A program made the translations under genes and the position numbers. From Caulobacter segnis (lineage in GTDB: Bacteria > Pseudomonadota > Alphaproteobacteria > Caulobacterales > Caulobacteraceae): DNA of 64,000 bases. Below, piece by piece: positions 1 to 8,304 of this stretch (position 1 is the first letter of the stretch; every line of letters begins with the position of its first letter). The stretch lies in contig NZ_JARQWW010000001.1 of NCBI RefSeq assembly GCF_029543125.1, positions 921,029-985,028 on the forward strand, written 5' to 3'. The notes beneath the pieces are model-generated. The model was not told where the DNA came from. It did not search any database and saw only the letters and a program-made list of their open reading frames with translations.

Positions 1-89
1 ACACCCTGGTGCAGATGCCGGGCGTGCGCGAGACCCGCACCTATGCGGTGCTGGAAGAGGTGAAGAGCGACGGCCGCCTGCCGATCTAG
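1..89 (+). CDS. C-terminal end of an Lrp/AsnC-family protein (partial)
   Basis: The reading frame enters from the left edge (first full codon at 3) and stops at TAG 87-89. The last 28 residues include PGVRETRTYAVLEEVK and end in LPI. This matches the closing strand of the Lrp/AsnC (RAM) effector domain, where a PGV..T.T motif precedes a VK..LP tail. The DNA-binding half is outside the window, so the target cannot be named. It is a separate gene from the Lrp-type regulator at 3837. Family assignment rests on a short segment and is moderate. Confidence 0.6.
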   Translation, partial: TLVQMPGVRETRTYAVLEEVKSDGRLPI

Positions 90-126
90 CGCCTTCAGCG
101 CTGACCGGCAGACGACCATCAATACC

Positions 127-3100
127 TTAGCCCAGGGCCATCAGACTGGCGTTGCCGCCGGCCGCCGTGGTGTTGATCGAGGTCGAAACCTCCTCCAGCA
201 GCCAGTCCAGATCATAGGCCCGGCCCTCACGGCACGTCGCCGACGACGCCGCGTGAACCGACACGATGGCGCCGGGACGATCAGCCATGGCCCGGACGGC
301 GGCCGTGACCACCTCGCCCTCGCCTTCGACCAGCACCCCGGCGAGCGGGCCGCCGGCCTTGGCCGTCAGTTGCGCCGCGACGGCGTTCGGCAGATCGCCG
401 GGCAACGCCATGCCTTCGACCTCGCCCACGCAACCCGCCGCCAGCACGGCGGCGATCTGCTGGTAGAGCCCGCGCTCGGTCTGCGGCCGCAGTTGAATGA
501 GGCCTCGAGGATGCAGGGCATAGAGATTGCGCTCGCCGACCGGCCCCGGCAGCTCGACGACCTGACCGAGCATGGACCGCGCGCCGTAGTCCTTCGCCTG
601 CTGCGCCGCGTCTTGTTCGCCCTTGGCCTCGAGCCAGCCCAGGAACGCCTGCAAGGCCGCATCGGGAGAAGCCACGGGAGCGACATCCGAACGGGGAGCA
701 GCCTGGACCAGACGGCCAAGATAGAGCGGGCCGCCGGCCTTGGGTCCGGTCCCGGACAGACCGCGCCCGCCAAACGGCTGCACCCCGACGATCGCGCCGA
801 TGACGTTGCGGTTGACGTAGAGGTTGCCGGCTTTGATGCGGTCCGTGACGTGGTCGATCATGGTGTCGAGCCGCGTGTGGACGCCGAACGTCAGGCCATA
901 GCCCGTGGCGTTGATCGCATCGATAAGCGCGTCAAGGTCGGCGCGCTTGAAGCGGATGACGTGCAGGACGGGCCCGAACACCTCCCGCTCCAGATCGGCG
1001 ATGCTGTCTAGCTCGATGATCGTCGGGGCGACGAACGTGCCGTGCGCCGCTTCGGCCGGCAGGTCCAGTTGCTCGACCTTGCGCCCCTTGGCGCGCATGG
1101 CCTCGATATGGCGCTCGATATTGGCCTTCGCCTCGGCGGTGATGACCGGCCCGGTGTCCACCGACAGACAGTCGGTCGACCCGATCCGCAGTTCGGCGAG
1201 CGCACCCTTCAGCATCTTCAGCGTGCGGTCGGCCACGTCGTCCTGCAGGCACAGCACGCGCAGCGCCGAACAACGCTGACCGGCGCTGTCGAAGGCCGAA
1301 GCGATCACGTCCGCCACCACCTGTTCGGCCAGGGCCGAAGAGTCGACGATCATGGCGTTCTGGCCGCCGGTTTCGGCGATCAGCGGGATGGGCTTGCCGG
1401 CCGCCGAGAGACGCGAAGCCAGCTGCTTCTGGATCAGACGGGCGACTTCAGTGGATCCGGTGAACATCACCGCCGCGGTCTGCGGAGCGCCGACCAGGGC
1501 CGCGCCCACATCGCCGGCGCCGCAGACCAGCTGCAGGGCGTCCTTGGGGACACCAGCGTCATGCATCAGGCGCACGGCCTCGGCGGCGATCAGCGGGGTC
1601 TCCTCGGCCGGCTTGGCCAGCACCGGGTTGCCGGCCACGAGCGCGGCAGCCACCTGACCGGCGAAGATCGCCAGCGGGAAGTTCCAGGGGCTGATGCAGA
1701 CCACCGGCCCCAGCGGAGCCTGGGACGGACCGAAAGTCCGACGGGCGCGCTCGGCGTAGTAGCGGAGGAAGTCGATCGCTTCGCGCACCTCAGCGATGGC
1801 GTTGGGCGTCGACTTGCCCGCCTCGCGCACGAGAACGCCAAGCAGAATAGGCATGCGCGCCTGCATGGCGTCGGCGGCGCGCTCGAGGATCGCCGCCCGC
1901 TCTTCGACCGAAGTCGCGCTCCAGCGCGATTGCGCCGCGCGCGCCACGGCCTGGACCGCCTGATCGGCGGAGACTTCGCGCACCGTGCCGACCACATCGC
2001 GGTGATCGGCGGGATTGAGGACGGGGCGCGCCTCGCCGGCGTCGCCGGCCGTCCAGTCCATCCGCGCGCTTTCCAGCAGCGCCCGGGCCAGATCGGCCAG
2101 GGTGTCTTCGTTGCTCAGATCCAGCCCGGCCGAATTGCGACGGTCGGGATACAGCCCGGCCGGCGCGGCGATCTGGTCGTGACCGGCGCCCGGACGCGCC
2201 TCCGCCCGGACCTGGCTGACCGGATCAACGGTCAGTTCGTCGATCGAGACGCTCGGATCGCCGATGCGGTTCACGAAGGAGGAGTTGGCGCCGTTCTCCA
2301 GAAGACGGCGCACCAGATAGGCCAGAAGCGTCTCGTGCGTCCCCACCGGGGCGTAGATCCGGCACGGCCGCGCCAAGCCGTCAGCGCTGACGACGTCCTC
2401 GTAGAGGTTCTCGCCCATGCCATGCAGGCACTGGAACTCGAAGCGGCCGATCTCAAACTCGGGACCGGCGAGCTGATAGATCGTGGCCACGGTCTGGGCG
2501 TTGTGCGTCGCGAACTGCGGGAACACCGCGTCGGTCGCCGCCAAGAGCTTGCGGGCGCAGGCGATGTAGGCGACGTCGGTGTGGACCTTGCGGGTATAGA
2601 CCGGGAAATCCTCCAGTCCGTCCACCTGGGCGCGCTTGATCTCCGCGTCCCAGTAGGCGCCCTTCACGAGCCGCACCATGATCCGGCGGCCGGCGCGGCG
2701 CGCCAGCTCGATGATCCAGTCGATGACGAACGGGCAGCGCTTGCCATAGGCCTGGACCACGAAGCCCAGGCCATTCCAGTCGGCGAGCGCCGGGTCGAGC
2801 GCCAGGCTCTCCAGCAGGTCGAGCGACAGCTCAAGACGGTCGGCCTCCTCGGCGTCGATGTTGAAGCCGATGCCGTAGGACTTGGCCGTGGCCGCCAGGG
2901 AGCTCACCTTGGGCAGCAGCTCGCCCATCACCCGATCGGCCTGGGCGCGCGAATAACGCGGGTGCAGGGCCGACAGCTTGATGGAGATGCCGGGGCCTTC
3001 ATAGACGCCGCGCCCCTGCGACGCCTTGCCGATGGCGTGGATGGCGTTCTCATAGTCACGGAAGTAACGGGCGGCGTCCTGCGCCGTCGTGGCCGCCTCG

Positions 3101-3738
3101 CCCAGCATGTCGTAGCTGTAGGTGAAGCCCTTGGCCTCCATGACGCGCGAACGCTTGAGCGCTTCGTTGATCGTCTCGCCGGTGACGAACTGCTCGCCCA
3201 TCATCCGCATGGCCAGGTCGACCGCGCGACGGATCACCGGCTCGCCCGTGCGGGCGATAAGGCGCGTCAGAGCGGCGGCCAGGCCGCTGTCATTGACGCT
3301 GTCCAGCAGCTTGCCGGTGACCACCAAGCCCCAGGTAGCGGCGTTGACGAACATCGAGCGGCCGCCGCCCAGATGCGATTTCCAATCACCGTCGGCGATC
3401 TTGTCGCGAATCAGCGCGTCGCGGGTGGCGTCATCGGGAATCCGAAGCAGGGCCTCGGCCAGGCACATCAGGGCGACGCCCTCCTGGCTCGACAGGGAGA
3501 ACTCCTGAACCAGGCCCTCCACGCCGCCGCCGGTCCGCTTCTCGCGCAGAGCGCCGATCAGCTTGGCCGCCGTGGATCGGATGGCGGCCTGGGTGTCGGC
3601 CGGCAAGGTCGCCGCCTCCAGCAGCGGCGCGAGGCATTCCGGCTCCGAACGCCGATAGGCGGCGGTGATGGCGCGGCGGGACGGGGACGGCTGGCGCACG
3701 GGCGGCGCGAAGCTGGCGAAGGGGCTCGGCGTGTTCAT
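127..3738 (-). CDS. putA: Bifunctional proline dehydrogenase / glutamate-semialdehyde dehydrogenase PutA
   Basis: Oxidises proline to glutamate in two steps: an FAD-dependent proline dehydrogenase and an NAD-dependent P5C dehydrogenase. The 1203-residue product has the proline dehydrogenase barrel at about 200-480 and an aldehyde dehydrogenase domain at about 560-1010. The latter shows FTGSTEVA, the catalytic glutamate in AETGGQNA and the nucleophilic cysteine in GQRCSALR. A further C-terminal domain follows, as in long PutA proteins. The N-terminal ribbon-helix-helix DNA-binding domain of trifunctional enterobacterial PutA is not visible, so this form should not repress its own gene. Control presumably falls to the divergent Lrp-type gene at 3837, 98 bp away. 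Function is certain; lack of autoregulation is inferred. Confidence 0.97.
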   Translation of the reverse strand: MNTPSPFASFAPPVRQPSPSRRAITAAYRRSEPECLAPLLEAATLPADTQAAIRSTAAKLIGALREKRTGGGVEGLVQEFSLSSQEGVALMCLAEALLRIPDDATRDALIRDKIADGDWKSHLGGGRSMFVNAATWGLVVTGKLLDSVNDSGLAAALTRLIARTGEPVIRRAVDLAMRMMGEQFVTGETINEALKRSRVMEAKGFTYSYDMLGEAATTAQDAARYFRDYENAIHAIGKASQGRGVYEGPGISIKLSALHPRYSRAQADRVMGELLPKVSSLAATAKSYGIGFNIDAEEADRLELSLDLLESLALDPALADWNGLGFVVQAYGKRCPFVIDWIIELARRAGRRIMVRLVKGAYWDAEIKRAQVDGLEDFPVYTRKVHTDVAYIACARKLLAATDAVFPQFATHNAQTVATIYQLAGPEFEIGRFEFQCLHGMGENLYEDVVSADGLARPCRIYAPVGTHETLLAYLVRRLLENGANSSFVNRIGDPSVSIDELTVDPVSQVRAEARPGAGHDQIAAPAGLYPDRRNSAGLDLSNEDTLADLARALLESARMDWTAGDAGEARPVLNPADHRDVVGTVREVSADQAVQAVARAAQSRWSATSVEERAAILERAADAMQARMPILLGVLVREAGKSTPNAIAEVREAIDFLRYYAERARRTFGPSQAPLGPVVCISPWNFPLAIFAGQVAAALVAGNPVLAKPAEETPLIAAEAVRLMHDAGVPKDALQLVCGAGDVGAALVGAPQTAAVMFTGSTEVARLIQKQLASRLSAAGKPIPLIAETGGQNAMIVDSSALAEQVVADVIASAFDSAGQRCSALRVLCLQDDVADRTLKMLKGALAELRIGSTDCLSVDTGPVITAEAKANIERHIEAMRAKGRKVEQLDLPAEAAHGTFVAPTIIELDSIADLEREVFGPVLHVIRFKRADLDALIDAINATGYGLTFGVHTRLDTMIDHVTDRIKAGNLYVNRNVIGAIVGVQPFGGRGLSGTGPKAGGPLYLGRLVQAAPRSDVAPVASPDAALQAFLGWLEAKGEQDAAQQAKDYGARSMLGQVVELPGPVGERNLYALHPRGLIQLRPQTERGLYQQIAAVLAAGCVGEVEGMALPGDLPNAVAAQLTAKAGGPLAGVLVEGEGEVVTAAVRAMADRPGAIVSVHAASSATCREGRAYDLDWLLEEVSTSINTTAAGGNASLMALG

Positions 3739-3801
3739 ACGGGAAATCTAACTCCAGGCCGAACGGCGTTTCGCCCGCAGATGAGATCAGATTGAGATTT
3801 T

Positions 3802-3836
3802 TTGACTTTTCTTGTGCCTCTTGATAGCCGTTTCGT
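3802..3836 (+). promoter_or_regulatory. Putative sigma70-type promoter of the Lrp-type regulator, probably leaderless
   Basis: A TTGACT -35 element at 3802-3807 is followed after 16 bp by ATAGCC at 3824-3829. The predicted start of transcription falls at or within a base or two of the ATG at 3837. No Shine-Dalgarno sequence precedes that ATG, which fits leaderless translation. Just upstream are GAGAT repeats in an A+T-rich stretch (about 3783-3801) that could bind an Lrp-type protein. Confidence 0.45.
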
Positions 3837-4307
3837 ATGGCAAACGGCGCTCAAGAAGTCGATTTGGACGAGTTCGATCGCAAGATCCTCGCCAATCTCC
3901 GCCGCGATGGCCGAATGACGTTCACGGAGTTGGCCACCCGGGTCGGCCTGTCAAAGACCCCCTGTCAGCAACGCGTAAAACGCTTGGTGGACAGCGGCGT
4001 GATCGTCGGCTTCCGCGCCATCGTGGATCCGGCCCGGGTCGGCCTGGATCACGTGGCCTTCACCGAGGTGAAGCTGTCCGACACGCGCGAACAGGCGCTG
4101 AAGGACTTCAACCGCGCGGTCCGGCAAATCCCCGAGGTGGAGGAGTGCCACATGATCGCCAGCAGTTTCGACTATCTTCTGAAGGTCCGCACGCCCGACA
4201 TCCGGCGGTATCGGACGGTTCTGGGCGAGAAGATCTCGACCCTTCCCCATGTGGCCAGCACATCGACCTTCGTGGCCATGGAGACGGTGCGCGAGTCCGC
4301 GGGCTGA
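3837..4307 (+). CDS. putR: Lrp/AsnC-family regulator, probable activator of putA (PutR type)
   Basis: A 156-residue Lrp-family protein with an N-terminal winged helix-turn-helix (about 9-60; LDEFDRKILANLRRDGR, then LATRVGLSKTPCQQRVKRL) and a C-terminal RAM ligand-binding domain (about 75-150). Lrp-family PutR/PruR proteins of alphaproteobacteria activate putA in response to proline. The divergent placement directly beside putA is the main reason for this assignment. The ATG at 3837 has no ribosome binding site and lies where transcription should begin. The gene ends 110 bp before the OmpA gene, which is convergent. Confidence 0.88.
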   Translation: MANGAQEVDLDEFDRKILANLRRDGRMTFTELATRVGLSKTPCQQRVKRLVDSGVIVGFRAIVDPARVGLDHVAFTEVKLSDTREQALKDFNRAVRQIPEVEECHMIASSFDYLLKVRTPDIRRYRTVLGEKISTLPHVASTSTFVAMETVRESAG

Positions 4308-4349
4308 CCACGCCTCGGGGCGGATAGCGCTCTCGACCCGGTCAACACC

Positions 4350-4384
4350 CCAAAAGCAAAGAGCCCGGCCTTTCGGCCGGGCTC
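4350..4384 (-). terminator. Rho-independent terminator of the OmpA-family gene
   Basis: A perfect 10-bp stem (GAGCCCGGCC 4361-4370, GGCCGGGCTC 4375-4384) with a TTTC loop lies 34 bp past the OmpA-gene stop. On the minus strand it is followed by TTTGCTTTTGG. There is no T-run on the plus side, so it mainly serves the minus-strand gene but may also block transcripts from the convergent regulator. Confidence 0.85.
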
Positions 4385-4417
4385 CCGCTAGATCTGCCTT
4401 GCGGCGTTTGGATCCGA

Positions 4418-5590
4418 TCAGAAGTTGATCGAGATCGTCGAACGACGGTTCAGCGGTTCCTTCACACCGTCGCCGGTGGCGACGGCCGGAGCCGTTTCGC
4501 CCTTCCAGTCGACGGACAGGGTGGACTGACCCACGCCCAGGCCCACCAGGGCGTCGGCGACGGCCTTACCACGACGCTCCGACAGGCGGGCGTTGTAGGC
4601 GTCCGAACCCGAGGTGTCGGTGTGACCGACAACCACGACCTTCGTCGCATTGCCCGAGGTCGCGTACTGAGCGGCCTCTTGGACCACCGTCTGAGCTTCC
4701 GGCGTCAGGACGTACTGATCGAACGGGAAGTAGACGATGAACTCCTTGGCTTCCGGAGCAGCCGGCGGAGGCGGCGGCGGCGGAGGCGGCGGAGGCGGCG
4801 GGGGCGGCGGCGGGGGCGGCGGGGGCGGAGGCGGCGGCGGCGGCGGCGAAGCGAACGAATAGCGCAGGCCGATGGTCACCGACTGGTCTTCATACTCGCC
4901 CGAGAAGGTGCCCGGAGCCGGAACGCCCGACGAGGTCGAGGCGAAGTCCACGTCCGAACCGCCCAGGTAGCGGTAGGTCAGGTCGACGTTGAGCTTTTCC
5001 GTGGCGGCCCACGACACGCCCGCGATGCCTTGGTAGGCGAAGGTCACGTCGTCGTCGTCGATCGTCAGGGTGGTGCCCGGAGCGGTGTTGAACTGGCCGG
5101 TGACGTTCACGTCGACGCGGTTCACACCGATGCCGGCGCCCACGAACACGTTGAAAGCCGAATCCGGGAAGAAGTCGTAGAGGACGTTCCCCATCAGGGT
5201 CCAGCTGTCGATGTCGCCATCCGGAGCCGGGCAGGCGTAGCCGGTGGTGCCGCCGACGCCGACCGAGCACAGCGCGATCGGTTGCGGACGGTCAGCGCGG
5301 CCGCGGATCGTGTCGATGCCGCCGGTGCGGTAGCCGCCTTCCAGTTCCACGCGCCAGTTCGGAGCCACGCGATAGCCGAGGCGGGCGAAGCCGGCCCAAT
5401 CGGGATCGGTGTCGAAGTCGTAGCGGTAAGGCGCGCCGTCAGCCATGTTGGCGCTGCCGTCCGCACGGAGCGGCTTCTGCCAGTGATAGCCGAGATCAAC
5501 GGCGCCGTACCAACCCGGTTCGGCCGCCGAAGCGCCCGTCGCGGCGACGACCGCGGCGAAAGCGGCTCCCGCCAGGAGTTTCAATTTCAT
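4418..5590 (-). CDS. OmpA-family outer-membrane protein with a long polyproline linker
   Basis: A 390-residue protein that probably ties the outer membrane to peptidoglycan. Residues 1-22 form a signal peptide ending in GASA. An eight-stranded OmpA-like beta-barrel follows (about 25-248, beginning WYGAVDLGYHW). A run of 28 consecutive prolines is encoded at 4764-4847, then a C-terminal OmpA peptidoglycan-binding domain (about 282-390) with VVVGHTDTSGSDAYN and LSERRGKAVADAL. The polyproline tract is unusually long and would slow ribosomes, making synthesis dependent on EF-P. Its near-uniform CCG/GCC repeat DNA could expand or contract. A strong terminator follows the gene. Confidence 0.92.
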   Translation of the reverse strand: MKLKLLAGAAFAAVVAATGASAAEPGWYGAVDLGYHWQKPLRADGSANMADGAPYRYDFDTDPDWAGFARLGYRVAPNWRVELEGGYRTGGIDTIRGRADRPQPIALCSVGVGGTTGYACPAPDGDIDSWTLMGNVLYDFFPDSAFNVFVGAGIGVNRVDVNVTGQFNTAPGTTLTIDDDDVTFAYQGIAGVSWAATEKLNVDLTYRYLGGSDVDFASTSSGVPAPGTFSGEYEDQSVTIGLRYSFASPPPPPPPPPPPPPPPPPPPPPPPPPPPPAAPEAKEFIVYFPFDQYVLTPEAQTVVQEAAQYATSGNATKVVVVGHTDTSGSDAYNARLSERRGKAVADALVGLGVGQSTLSVDWKGETAPAVATGDGVKEPLNRRSTISINF

Positions 5591-6152
5591 TTCAAGAGCC
5601 CTCTCTTGCCCACTGCTCCAGCTGGAACAGCTGGACTTGTTATATCAGCGCGGTCAGGTCGCGAAAGTGTCGGCGAAGCAACACCTTTTCGTTTTCCCTG
5701 CCCGCGAGCACACGCCAGGACGATACACAATAATCAGCGCCTCGCTCGACCGCGATCTTTCGCGGACCTTTGGAGCGAACGAAGCGCCCAGACCTCTCCG
5801 CCGCGCCTGGCGTGCGGCGGGGAAGCCTGAAAACCTGCGAATCTGCGCCGAGCGTCGGTCGATAATCGCCGAGTCCCTGAACGTCAGAGCCGCCATTATT
5901 GGAAAATTCGACAAAGGGACGCAGGGACCACGCGTCGCGGCCGCCCGTCGCGGCGACGCCGCGGACGATGCTGTCGTCACGCCCCGAACGGGCGAAATGA
6001 CCCTGCGCTTGAACCATAGTGCTCCCAGGCCCTGCGTACTGCAGAGCGCCCCTTACGACCGGCGAAATGCCCGTCACGCGCAATGGTTCCGATTGTTTGT
6101 CCGCAAATCGACATTTTTCTTCCGCCGACCCGACGGGAGAAGCGCCGTTGAA
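5591..6152. other. Gene-poor intergenic region upstream of the OmpA gene
   Basis: About 560 bp between the OmpA start and the end of the antiporter gene. It must carry the OmpA promoter; a TATAAC-like -10 lies on the minus strand near 5640, without a clear -35. Short frames exist but none has a ribosome binding site, family motif or domain that I recognise. No hairpin followed by a T-run is obvious. Confidence 0.5.
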
Positions 6153-7943
6153 TCAGCGGCGGGCCTTCTGGCGATAGCCCCTCGTGCGTCCGCCGAGGGC
6201 TTCGGGATGGTTCAGCTCCTTGCGGAACTCGTCGCGCCGCTCGTGGATCGAGGCGATGACCAGGCCCATGGGCACGCCGATGTCGACCAGCACGGTCTCC
6301 GACAGCTGCAGACTGGCCTCGATGGTTTCCGGCACCGCGTCGGTGACCCCCAGCTCGTAGAGCCGCGCCGCATGGCGGGCGTCCTTGGCGCGGGCGACGA
6401 TGGGCAGGTCCGGGCGCAGATCGCGCGCCGCGCCCACCACGGCTTCCGTCCCGTCGGGATTGTCCATGGTCACCACAAGGGCCCGCGCATGGTCCAGGCC
6501 GCAGCGGCGCAGGAAATCCGGCCGCGAGGCGTCACCGAAATAGACCTTGCCCGTCGTCCGGCGCCCCGCCTCCACCAGGCGCGGGTCGCGGTCTGCCGCG
6601 ATCCAGGCGATGTCGTGGCGAGTGAGCATCTCGCCGACCAGGCGGCCGACGCGGCCATAGCCGACCACCAGAACCGACGGCGCCTCTTCCGGGTCCGGCA
6701 CGCCGGCGGACGGGGGAGAGGGGATCGACGCCTTCTCACTGCGCGGGACGGCCGCGACCTTGCTCGCCAGGGCGGCGAGCGCAGGGATCGAGAACATGGA
6801 CAGGGTTGACGCCACGAGGATCAGCTGGCCCGCGCCCTGGGCGACAATGCCTTCCTGCATGGCGGAGCCCAGGATGACGAAGGCGAACTCGCCGCCGCCC
6901 GCCAGCAGCAGCGCCGCCTCGGCCGCGGCCTCCCAGCTCAGCTTGAAGATCCGGCCCAGAACGAAGACGACGCTGGCGTTCAGAGCTATCATGCCCAGCG
7001 CCATGCCGATGATGGGACCCGGGCTTTGAGCCAGAAGCGACAGGTCCAGGCCGATGCCGATGGACACGAAGAACAGGCCGAGCAGCAGGCCCTTGAAGGG
7101 CTCGATCTTCACCTCGACTTCGTGACGGTATTCGGTCTCGGCCAGCAGCAGGCCGGCGACGAAGGCGCCCAAGGCCATGGACAGGCCGGCCAGGGCGCTG
7201 ATCAATCCAGCGCCGATGACGATCAACAGCGACGCGGCCATGAACATCTCGTCGCTCTTGGCCTTGGCCACCGACCGCATCATCGGGCGCAGCAGCACGC
7301 GGCCCGCCAGGACGATGGCGCCGACGCCGATCACCGCCGGAGCAGCGGCCAGCAGCATGGCCGGCGACAGCGCCTCGCCCCGCCCGCCCATGATCGCGAT
7401 GGTGATCAGGATCGGCGCCACGGCCAGATCCTGGAACAGCAGCACCGAGAAGGTCGCCCGGCCCGCCGGGCTATGCTGGCGCTTCTGCTCCGCCAGGATG
7501 GGCATGACGATGGCCGTGGACGACAGGGCCAGGGCCGCGCCGATGGCGCAGGCGGCCGCCACCGGCTGCCCCAGCAGCCAGGCCGCCGAGGCGATCACCA
7601 GAATGCAGAAGCTGACCTGAAGGCCGCCCAGGCCGAACACCAGCCGCCGCATCAGGCGCAGGCGCTCCCAGGAGAGCTCCAGACCGATCATGAACAGCAG
7701 GAAGACGACGCCGAACTCGGCCAACTGGGCCACGTCGGCCGGATTGCCGATGGTGAAGTAGGACAGCCACGGCGCCTTCTCCCCAAGCGACCCGAGGCCG
7801 AACGGCCCCAGAACCACGCCGGCGAACAGGAAGCCCAGAATGGGATTGAGCCGCCAACGCCGGAACAGGGGAACGACCACCCCCGCCGTCGCCAGGAACA
7901 GCACCAGATCCTTGTAGTTCTCCGCCGCGACCCCGTGGTCCAA
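6153..7943 (-). CDS. CPA2-family cation:proton antiporter with RCK (TrkA-N) domain
   Basis: A 596-residue Kef-type exchanger, expected to move K+ or Na+ against H+ across the inner membrane. The N-terminal part (about 1-390) has 12-13 hydrophobic segments with the family motifs GFLFAGVVLGPFG, LFMIGLELSWERLR and LSSTAIVMPIL. A cytoplasmic Rossmann RCK domain starts near residue 415 with the nucleotide-binding sequence VLVVGYGRVGRLVGEML. The gene lies 27 bp beyond the small XRE regulator on the same strand, so the two may be co-transcribed. Ion and regulator (glutathione, NAD) cannot be told from the sequence. Confidence 0.88.
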   Translation of the reverse strand: MDHGVAAENYKDLVLFLATAGVVVPLFRRWRLNPILGFLFAGVVLGPFGLGSLGEKAPWLSYFTIGNPADVAQLAEFGVVFLLFMIGLELSWERLRLMRRLVFGLGGLQVSFCILVIASAAWLLGQPVAAACAIGAALALSSTAIVMPILAEQKRQHSPAGRATFSVLLFQDLAVAPILITIAIMGGRGEALSPAMLLAAAPAVIGVGAIVLAGRVLLRPMMRSVAKAKSDEMFMAASLLIVIGAGLISALAGLSMALGAFVAGLLLAETEYRHEVEVKIEPFKGLLLGLFFVSIGIGLDLSLLAQSPGPIIGMALGMIALNASVVFVLGRIFKLSWEAAAEAALLLAGGGEFAFVILGSAMQEGIVAQGAGQLILVASTLSMFSIPALAALASKVAAVPRSEKASIPSPPSAGVPDPEEAPSVLVVGYGRVGRLVGEMLTRHDIAWIAADRDPRLVEAGRRTTGKVYFGDASRPDFLRRCGLDHARALVVTMDNPDGTEAVVGAARDLRPDLPIVARAKDARHAARLYELGVTDAVPETIEASLQLSETVLVDIGVPMGLVIASIHERRDEFRKELNHPEALGGRTRGYRQKARR

Positions 7944-7970
7944 TGTCAGCCCGCTCCTAGACTTTGAAAA

Positions 7971-8228
7971 CTATCCGACCAGCCGCACGCCCGGCCCGGC
8001 GCTTTCGCCCACCGGTTCGCCCGGCCCGATCAGCATGACGCCGCCGTCGCGCAAAGCCGCCATCAGCAGACGCTCGGTTCCGCCGTGCAGCTCATGGCGC
8101 CCGGTCTCGAAATCGCGCACTGTGCTGCGCGAGACTCCGGCCCGGCTCGCCAGATCCTCTTGGGACCAGTCGAGAAGGCCGCGCGCCGCGCGGCACTGGG
8201 ACGGACACAGTATTTTCGTATGAGGCAT
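7971..8228 (-). CDS. Small XRE-family transcriptional regulator
   Basis: An 85-residue helix-turn-helix protein if started at the ATG at 8226-8228; a longer start at 8252 would place coding sequence over the operator-like repeats. The XRE domain spans about 8-62, with ARGLLDWSQEDLASRAGVS as the first helices and STVRDFETGRHEL as the recognition region. The short tail includes GVMLIGPGE, typical of small orphan XRE proteins. It is divergent from the YbaL-like antiporter and followed by another antiporter. Inverted repeats at 8241-8274 are its likely binding site, so it may control one or both antiporters and itself (inferred). Confidence 0.8.
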   Translation of the reverse strand: MPHTKILCPSQCRAARGLLDWSQEDLASRAGVSRSTVRDFETGRHELHGGTERLLMAALRDGGVMLIGPGEPVGESAGPGVRLVG

Positions 8229-8240
8229 GGTAGCCAATCC

Positions 8241-8274
8241 GGGTGAAGTCACCCATATTGGGCGAGTATCACCC
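8241..8274. promoter_or_regulatory. Operator-like cluster of GGGTGA half-sites between XRE and antiporter genes
   Basis: A perfect inverted repeat, GGGTGA-AG-TCACCC, occupies 8241-8254. A second pair, GGGCGA-GTA-TCACCC (one mismatch), occupies 8260-8274. The inner half-sites TCACCC and GGGCGA also face each other. Four alternating half-sites in a 76-bp divergent region between a helix-turn-helix gene and its neighbour are typical of autoregulatory operators. Confidence 0.6.
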
Positions 8275-8304
8275 TCACAGGATCATATCGTCAAGGAGAC
8301 AGGC

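Noticed and set aside
4764..4847. Tandem repeat or CRISPR-like array
   Set aside because: Three-base repeat encoding prolines in frame; no spacers.
5640..6083. 147-residue frame in the OmpA upstream region
   Set aside because: No binding site, no recognisable motif, and it would cover the OmpA promoter.
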